From positions 164,611 through 194,634 of the forward strand of contig BMAT01006157.1 of NCBI GenBank assembly GCA_019649035.1: DNA of 30,024 nt, read 5' to 3'. A program made the position numbers and the translations under genes. Every line of letters begins with the position of its first letter. The stretch's first letter is position 1. A model generated the notes under the pieces. The model was not told where the DNA came from, did not search any database, and was given only the letters and a program-made list of their open reading frames with translations. This DNA is from Elysia marginata. Lineage: Eukaryota > Mollusca > Gastropoda > Plakobranchidae. Below, piece after piece: positions 22,695 through 30,024 of this stretch.

Positions 22695-23140
22695 GTTGGT
22701 TTCAATATTTTTTCTTTCTGCAATTTATTTAAAAACTTGATCAAACAGCAATTTTTCACAAGCTATGTTAAATAAGAAAAATAGTTTACTTTTAAGTCTG
22801 GCATATTGTGTTTATGACGTTATCAATGAAAACCAATTTCTTGGTTCCTGCTTTTCCTCACATTCTTATAACTTTCAGAATTTCAATTCTTCAATTTTTG
22901 CAATTATGATAATGGAAATGTTCATATCTATTTGAATTTCACATGTTCCTTTAGAAATTAAAAAGTGTGCCTTGTTACAAATTTTAAGCAGGGTAGGTTG
23001 ACAAATTTAACATGAGCCTCATGTGTCATCTAAGAATGCTGTGGTAATATGTTTTCCTGGAGCAGTTGTACATTAACTTAACATTATACTTTGCCTATGA
23101 TAAGGTTGTTATTCACAAACCCCTGATTAATCAAATGTAA

Positions 23141-23156
23141 CTCTCTCTCTCTCTCT
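23141..23156. repeat. (CT)8 microsatellite
   Basis: A CTCTCTCTCTCTCTCT run in endophilin-B intron 5. Confidence 0.9.
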
Positions 23157-23382
23157 TTACTCACATTTGAAATCAGTACACTTTTTTTTTGTTCTTTTTA
23201 TTACAACTTCAAAAGTCAGTTATATGGGCACCTTTGTTATTTTTTTTGTATACATGATATATATAAAAATAAAGGTATTAACCAAATTTTTGTCACCATC
23301 GGATTTCATCTTGACCTTACCTTTCAATTTGAGACTTGAATATTTTTCTGTCACTTTATGAGGCCATGATAAAAAATGTTTC

Positions 23383-23566
23383 AATAATAGAGGAAATATT
23401 AGATCTGATACCAGAGAAGAAATTCTCTTAAAGTTAATGATGGAGGAAGTATTAGATCTGATACCCGAGAGGAAATTGTCTTAAAGTTAATGATGGAGGA
23501 AGTACTAGATCTGATACCAGAGGAATAAAATGTCTTAATGAAGTATTTAATTTGATTCCAGAGAAA
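23383..23566. repeat. 53-bp tandem repeat, about 3.5 copies
   Basis: AGATCTGATACC starts at 23401, 23454 and 23507, a 53-base step; each is followed by CGAGAG/CAGAG-type sequence and, in the first two, TTAAAGTTAATGATGGAGGA. A degenerate, shortened copy (TAATTTGATTCC at 23548) ends the array. Confidence 0.88.
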
Positions 23567-25583
23567 ATGAGAATGCTTTCAAAAGGTTACTCCTAATAGC
23601 TGCCCTGCAAGCTTTTTAAAACTACATTAAAGTGTTTGGCTGAAAATTATATGTAAAAAAAAAAATTACAGATAACAAGAGAAAGTGGTGGACAAAAAAT
23701 TTGCTCTGCATCTCAACTGACATGTTTTTAGAGAGACCAGGTTTTATATTGTTACTTTATCAGTTCTTTTGAAAATGTTACCAAAAGCATTATGAAGCAA
23801 TTTAACAGATATTAAACATCAAGCCAATTTTCCAGCAACAGTTTGTCCATTATCGTAACTGGCAGATTCTTGGCTTTTTGTCACAACTTCTTGAAACAAA
23901 ATAAATTCCCCTTCAATTTTCTTCTCTAACTTTGAATGCTTGTTATGCTCCTCTGACCGGTATGTTCTCTCTCTGCCCCGCCTGTGTTATGATAAAGGAT
24001 TGCCAGACTAATGTTAATACGACCAAGGTTTGTGATAGCCGTGCTACTGCAAACAGTTTGTAGTCCTAAGTTGTTTTTTTTACTCTACTCGTTGTTTTTT
24101 TTTTCTTTTGACTTTTCTATCGACACTTTTTCTTTCTTTTTCTTGTACGTTTTGCAATCAAAATTTGTACAGTATTATATATCTGTACCCTTGTGTGCAA
24201 AGTCTTTTTGCTTTGTTGGTCTATGCTTGAAGTCGTCGCTGTTTTTGTTATTCTTTCGTGTCATTTCATGCATACATATCTATATCTATGTTCTCTCAAA
24301 TTTATCATCCACAATAGACGTAAGGCAGCAGAATATTCTGAGTATGTGAAAGATGGACAATAACAAAGCAAAAATTCCCTTACAAAGAGAAGAGAATTTC
24401 CATATATTCCAATCAGGATAATGAAGAATTTTTATTTTGCAATGGATGTGCCTTAGTCAGGGCATTAAGGGATGTTATACAGAAGATTTCCACTATGCTT
24501 TGTTAAAGTTGAGTATTCCCTAAAAACCTTGAAAACAGTCTCCATTTTTTCCACCTATACTATATGTGTTAGAAAAAAAGGTTTTATTTTATATTGACTG
24601 AAATGAAGAACAAACTTCTAATTCTTTGGTATAAAACATCCGTGTTTTGTTCAACATTTAGAGATGGATAAAATCAATTTTCCTCAAACAAAATAATCCC
24701 TTATTTTAAAGTATTCATCTTAGGTTTTCAGGTTTCTGTTAAAGAGACGTTTATTACGTTTGCTTGCAAGAAACCCTTTGCCTGGGTGATTTGGACGATA
24801 GCTTCATCTCGTATTACTGTACTTGTCTCTATTTGAGAGATGGCCATGTTATTTTTATCACTCATTTTTAAATTTGTATGTTTTCTTGATAAATTTTTAC
24901 CTCTTCTTCTTTTTTTAGCTCTTTAGTAGGTGATAAATATTATACTTTTTTTTTTCTCCCCATCTCTCATTGCATTTTTCCTCTGTCTTTTACTCTCTCT
25001 ATTAAGTGATTAAATGAATGAATATGCATTTGTCAAAAATGTCAGATGATTTCATTTAAAAGTGTGTCCCATCATGTTTTAGGAAATTTTAAAGGAAAAG
25101 AAACAAAACAAAACAACTAACAGTTGAAAAAAAGTGAAGCTTGTCTGCTGAATGATTGATTTTTGTAAGCAGATGGCAATTCTTTATACCTCTGTCAAAT
25201 GCAATGCCTTGAGAATTGAGAATTCGCATATATGTAGTCATTTTGATGTTTCCTTGTATCAACAAAAATCTCACCAAACCGTATTTAGCTATTATCACTT
25301 ACAAAGCGAAAAAAAAAATCTAAACTATTTTTTATATAACTTGATCGATACATTTCCCCAGACTTCCTTGCCGAAATTTTGTTTCTTCTTTCTCTCTTTT
25401 CTTACGCTGGCTTTGGTGACCGTGGTCTTGGTTGGTTGGTCGGTTCGATATATTTGTTTGAATGTTTTCTTCTCTTTTGTTTTCTGTGTTAAATCTGCCT
25501 GTGATTTGGATGGGCACGCTTATGCCTGTGCTTCACTGTTTGTTGTCTCTGAAATTATTATTATCCTAATAACTTTACATCAG

Positions 25584-25616
25584 GCGGCTCCGAGCCATCC
25601 ATATGCTATGCTTGAG
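25584..25616 (+). CDS. Candidate 33-base microexon in endophilin-B intron 5
   Basis: GCGGCTCCGAGC and onward, after ACTTTACATCAG and before a weak GTTTGA donor, is open in phase 0 and encodes AAPSHPYAMLE. It is more GC-rich than its surroundings. The weak donor is typical of regulated exons but also of false ones. Confidence 0.22.
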
Positions 25617-26446
25617 GTTTGAGCCACGGCGTTGTCTGTTTGGGTCTCTGTTGCGTAAAACTGTGTTAAACGTAATAACCGAGCCATTGACAAAAGGCTG
25701 TGTGTGGAGATAACTCTCATGTATTGTGTTGTCAGACTTTGGCGCTGGCTGATGGTTAGGAACTAGTGTCAAATAACTTTATAATCCTTCCTTGATCTGT
25801 CTCAAAGTGGAAAACATTGATCGGATGTTTCAGAACTTATGTTATATTAACATGATCCTTCCTTTATCAGTCTGACAAGGTAAAGACCATTGTAAAATGT
25901 GACACTTTAAGTTCATCGTAGTTTGCGGTATTTAGAAAACAAAACTTATGGTGGTCATTCCCATTGCAGACATGAAGTAACAGATTTTAAATGTACTTGA
26001 GTATGATTCTGACAATTGAACAAAAGTATCAGCAATTTTGTTCTGGTAGTGCCAGAAAGAAAGAGAAAATGCAGTGCAGTCTAAGCTTGGAAATAAAAGG
26101 GTTGATGAGGTGAAAAAAAATTGAGTTGAAACTTGTCTTCTGCACAAAACAACAACCTTCTGTCTGTGGTTCAAGTAGAAATTCCCTGTGTATTGTGAAT
26201 CAGTGTCAGTGGGGTCTCTTGTCTTGCTCAGGTGGGTTCTTGCTTATCACCCTCATATGATCAGAGTAGGAAGATTTGACAATATTGCTTAATAAGAAAA
26301 TTTTACAAGATTGCATTTCTGGTATCTCTTTCGTAGGCCGGAAGTAGGTAGGTTTTTTTAATAACCCACCTCATTGAAGGGTCTTTACGTTAGCATTACT
26401 GCATGTGCCTCAACTCACGGTATGCTGAACTTCACTATTGTTGCAG

Positions 26447-26545
26447 TTGCAGAACCAGTCTAGAATATCTTTGTCTGTCGTCCCCGAGAAAGATTTGTCG
26501 CATTGTCATAAAGAAAAGATAACAATCAAAGGAACTATCTTCAAT
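26447..26545 (+). CDS. Candidate cassette exon in endophilin-B intron 5
   Basis: A 99-base segment between CTATTGTTGCAG and GTATGTG is open in the frame set by exon 5 (phase 0 on both sides) and would add 33 residues, LQNQSRISLSVVPEKDLSHC followed by a Lys/Thr-rich end. It has no known family match that I can name. A 33-codon open frame could be chance at this base composition. Treat as a candidate only. Confidence 0.3.
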
Positions 26546-29394
26546 GTATGTGTCGTAATACAAAGCTTCAAATTCAAACCTTGTGGATTCTTTTACTCTA
26601 ATTATAGTGTATAGTTTTCTGTATTTTCCCAACTAGTTGTGTGAGAGGTTAGCCGCTGTTTTAGTTATTTGTCTTACTTTCCTGTTGTTGCATTGAGGTA
26701 GCATCTTTTAGAAAAAATACATAGTCTCAATAGTAAGCATACATAAACCATCAATGCAAATTTCAGGTTGAAATTTATTCAAAGGAGTCTTTTATTTTTA
26801 TAACTTCAAATTCATGAATTTGTTTTCTAAAAAAAAAAATATTTTCTGCCCTGTAAGGTTTTAAAAAATTTATTTTTTTTTGCTACACCTAAAACTTTAT
26901 TATCCAATTTCCCTTTTCATTGAAGCAAAAAAAGAAAAAAAATTCCTAAAAAAAAAAACAACAAATATCAAAACAAAAACAAGGCCATGAACTCCCAAGA
27001 ACTTTTTGCCCTGTCAATGAAATATAGAAAACGAAACAGCTTCAGAGTAGATTCATTTTAAGTATTTCCAATGAAAAGCATATCTAACTCCCAGCAAGCG
27101 TGAAACCAATCACAGTTATTCTTCTCTTTCTCTCTCAAGCCCTCACTCATTCTCTCCATCTTTCTCAGAGAAGAATATGAAGAAGGCAAACTTTCTAGAC
27201 AATATCAGGATTTTTAGAAGGATTGTTTATCTCTTGGAGACCGTTTGCCTGCAATCAGTTAAGAATGAAAAAAACAAACAAAACAAAACAACCAATGTTA
27301 AAGGCTGCCATTAAGTCAATGGGCATAATCATAGTAGTCGGCTAACCAAACTTCTCATTTGTTAACAAACTGACGCCTGTGTGCTCTACTGCTCTATCTC
27401 ATTAATCTGGGATTATTGCTCAACTAGGACAAAAACCATAACAAACCAACTTTAGAGCAATTTGTGTTCATGGAGCGCTTGGTCTTTCTAAACATCTGGA
27501 GGGCAAGAGTCGCTGTCAAACCTGGCAATGTACATATGTCTTGTGTCCACGGTGAATGAGTCGTGTGTTTCAGCACTTGATAAAATTTGATAAGACGCCA
27601 TTTGAGAATACGTTTGATCCCTTTATTCCTCCTTTTCTCTAAATTAAATTTTAATTCAAAAGAACGTCATAATGTCTTTCCACAAAGTTTTCATAACTAA
27701 ATGTAGATCTAGTTTTTAAGACTTTGAAGCTCTGAACATCGCTTTGTTCAAAACATTAACACTTAAAACATCAACACTTTGTGACGTGAAGTTTGCGACA
27801 TCCGACTCATTCACGAGACATACGGGTATGTGTAGGATTTTGTGTATGTTCTTTTCTCATTATATGTCAATTGTCAAAGGTAACCCACCCACCCCCTCTC
27901 TCTCCTCTGATTGCTTTGTATGTTTAGATGTTCTCACCTCTCTGTCTCAGTGAAGTTTATTTATCACTGCTCGAGAACAGTTAGCAAAACATCTAGTGCA
28001 TGCAAATGTCCAGTTTGATGTAATTTTACTTCAGATTTATGTCAAGTTCATATGCCTGATGGAAGTTTAAAGTCAAACAGATGTCACTTCCTCACTGTTG
28101 TCATGTCATGCTGGCCTCGCTTTCAGTCTGAGTTTTCAACAATGGACTTATTTTTTTTTATAATCATTATTGTCTATGTTTGTGTATTCCCAGTCTGTGT
28201 AATGTATGTAGCCAAGTGTTAGCGTGCTGTGTTCTATGTTTCCAATTTGCTTTGTATTCTTTGGTCTTGTTTGTGTCATTTTCTATATGATTTTCATAGT
28301 CGTTTTTACTCCATTTGGTTCCCTTTTTGACAGGGACCAAAGTGTAACCATGTGTAGGTTTGCTAGGGCATTTCAAATTTTAAAAATTTTTAGAATTTTG
28401 AAAGAAATAATCTTTAAATTTTTTATGTCTTTCCAGTTCTCTCTCTGGATTTTTTTTAAATAGAAAAATTACTAAAACTGGCTCAGTTAAACCAGCAAAA
28501 TGTTCATGTTTCTTTGGTTAAAAATAAAAATAAAATTTTTGTCGAGAGGGGATTTGTAAAACTTGATATAATCTGTCTATAATTCTAGTCACTTGGACTA
28601 ACCAGCCTTTAGTTCAATAGAATATTCTGTCAACAATTGCATAGATTACCCTCAAAACATCAACCAGTTTTATCTTTTTTTTTTTTTTACTGTTATCCCA
28701 AATATTCACTTCAACAAAACTGCTACTTCTAGTTCATCAAAACACTATCTTTTTATGGTGCTTGTATCCAATAGTGATACTCCCAAGAAATGCGATTGTA
28801 GATTTTAATCCTAACGAGAGAAAGCATTTTTATTTTTATTGTGATTTTGATGGTTTTAGTCTGTGATATTTCAATTCCCTTGCCTTTCTTTTAGATTTTT
28901 ATATAGTTACATATATTTATGTATATATAAGTCAAACATTTCATATTGTATAAAATCCTTTCAGTAAAATTTCTTCATTTGGAAGAAAGCAAATGTTTCT
29001 CTACGTCCAGTTCACCTTCTACCACGAGTTTTATTGACCTGTACACAGTTAGTTCTGGTCAGAATTAGTTGATTAATTACTTGTCAATTAAAAAGAGGGA
29101 TAGTATAGAAAAAAAGATCGACACATTTTCATCCAACGGACTGCCAAATTTGAATGGCCGAGTTTGCCATGTATTCGCTACAACCAATGTAATATTAATA
29201 TTAAAAGCGATTATAGTTTTTTTTGGCTCAGTGTTTAAAACCGTGCAGTTCACAGGGAATGAAGGCAAAATAAATCAAGATATCAGTGCCATCGTTTTTA
29301 TGTAGGAATCACCTGTGTACTGCTACTGCTATTGTTTATTTTGTTTATCTTATGTGGACGTTCTAACGAAACCCAATCATTGAGAAAGTAGACT

Positions 29395-29416
29395 GGTTTG
29401 GTTTGGTTTGGTTTGG
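29395..29416. repeat. GGTTT pentanucleotide repeat
   Basis: GGTTT is repeated four times and followed by GG. It is a short simple repeat, not a telomere motif (TTAGGG). Confidence 0.85.
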
Positions 29417-29987
29417 ATCGTTTGTGGTCGTTGTATTGCTAGAACACGAACGGAAAGAAAGCTTTACTGCACTATGTATAAAGAAAATGACTGTGTGCCC
29501 TAAGATCGTCGTAGGGCATACATTTACTGTGAAGACTTTATGTTACCTGTTGATGTGAAAGAGTCTTCGGAGCTAAATTTCTCTTAACAGCCGGGACTCA
29601 GTAATATAATAAGAGCGACTACAATGGTCTATTTAATTTTCAGCTCATCTCTATATAGTTTTGAAGTTCAAAGGAATTTGTATAATTGTGTACACCAGTA
29701 ATTATTGTACTAACTTAGCTATAACAATGTAAACAATTTGATACCCTGGTGATCTCTGTAGATCAAGGACTGTAGAGTAATGATTACATGTATTATTCTA
29801 TCATGGGTGAAGCTGTTGACACATACATTGTATAGCCAGCTGTGTTCAGTTAGCATGGACTATGCTGTAGTCCTGGTGTACATTTTGCTTGCTAATCAAA
29901 CAGCCAGCCACCTTATTATGATATTTCATCTAACTAATGGTTGAAGGGTTAAATGCTATGATAATTAACACTGATTCAAATTCAAAA

Positions 29988-30024
29988 CTAACCCACTTTT
30001 TCTCTATTCCCACCTCCCTCCCCA
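29988..30024 (+). promoter_or_regulatory. Branch point and pyrimidine tract of the next acceptor, cut by the window end
   Basis: CTAAC at 29988-29992 is an ideal metazoan branch-point word, and 29996-30024 is nearly pure pyrimidine, ending in CCCCA. The splice-site AG would fall at or just beyond the last base, so endophilin-B exon 6 probably starts immediately to the right. Confidence 0.6.

Larger units (their letters stand above)
22695..30024 (+). other. Endophilin-B intron 5, over 7.3 kb, open at right edge
   Basis: None of the expected downstream BAR sequence (the region around EFDRQ and HLRCL in relatives) appears in any frame, so the intron runs to the window end. It holds a CT microsatellite at 23141-23156, a 53-bp tandem repeat at 23383-23566, in-phase cassette-exon candidates near 24007, 25584 and 26447, and a GGTTT repeat at 29395-29416. 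All longer open frames inside it look like chance, being rich in Phe, Ser and Leu from T runs. Confidence 0.75.

Noticed and set aside
24011..24349. 112-codon plus-strand open frame in intron 5
   Set aside because: Its product is mostly Phe, Leu and Ser from T-rich sequence, with no homology or splice support; a low-complexity chance frame.
25152..25622. 156-codon plus-strand open frame, longest in the window
   Set aside because: Composition follows T-rich intron sequence, no recognisable domain and no good start context. Only the last 11 codons are kept, as a separate microexon candidate in the same frame.
27168..27215. Strong acceptor-like tract ending TTTCTCAG followed by EEYEEGKLSRQY
   Set aside because: The open reading is in the wrong phase for exon 5 (phase 0 hits TGA at once) and no GT donor follows at a suitable distance.
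28136..28200. GCCTCGCTTTCAG followed by an open phase-0 stretch
   Set aside because: The reading is a run of Phe and Ile codons from T-rich sequence and lacks a convincing donor or any BAR-like residue pattern.
1..30024. Intact transposon, retrovirus-like element or CRISPR array
   Set aside because: No reverse transcriptase, integrase or transposase motifs, no long terminal repeats and no regularly spaced repeat array were found on either strand.

Overview
The window reads as animal nuclear DNA. It is AT-rich, its coding sequence is cut into short exons with GT..AG borders, introns run from hundreds of bases to over 7 kb, and it carries simple repeats and a tRNA-derived SINE-like element. 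No operons, bacterial-style ORFs or CRISPR arrays were seen. Protein identity (an endophilin-B gene close to the animal orthologues) and the recurring AGATCTAGATCT-type words are compatible with a lophotrochozoan, perhaps a gastropod mollusc; that placement is inference.

Two divergent split genes explain the coding content. On the minus strand, eleven phase-consistent exons between 14753 and 1006 give a 503-residue open product. It begins with MDASKCGM and continues past the left edge or into an unresolved terminal exon within 1-1005. I do not recognise its family. It looks largely disordered, with an acidic N-terminal patch, several basic stretches, a short helical segment and an Arg/Glu/Pro hexapeptide repeat. 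On the plus strand, five phase-consistent exons from 18666 to 22694 encode residues 1-192 of endophilin-B (SH3GLB1 family), covering the N-terminal amphipathic segment and about the first two thirds of the N-BAR domain. The rest of the BAR domain, the linker and the SH3 domain lie beyond the right edge. The window stops in a CTAAC branch-point-like word followed by a pyrimidine tract, so the next exon probably starts within a few bases of position 30024.

Region by region: 1-1005 is unresolved 3' part of the minus gene, with a perfect 14-bp inverted repeat; 1006-14753 holds exons 11 to 1 of the minus gene with introns of 101-4420 bases (short tandem repeats, a 5-N gap beside a 30-A run); 14754-18665 is the 3.9-kb divergent spacer with a SINE-like tRNA relic, a C5/G5 hairpin, a YY1-like site and a CCAAT/ETS-like pair just before endophilin-B; 18666-22694 holds endophilin-B exons 1-5; 22695-30024 is a >7.3-kb intron with a 53-bp tandem repeat and several in-phase candidate cassette exons. 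That intron sits where vertebrate SH3GLB1 inserts its neuronal alternative exons, which makes it the most interesting part of the window. The two genes show no obvious functional link beyond sharing the spacer.
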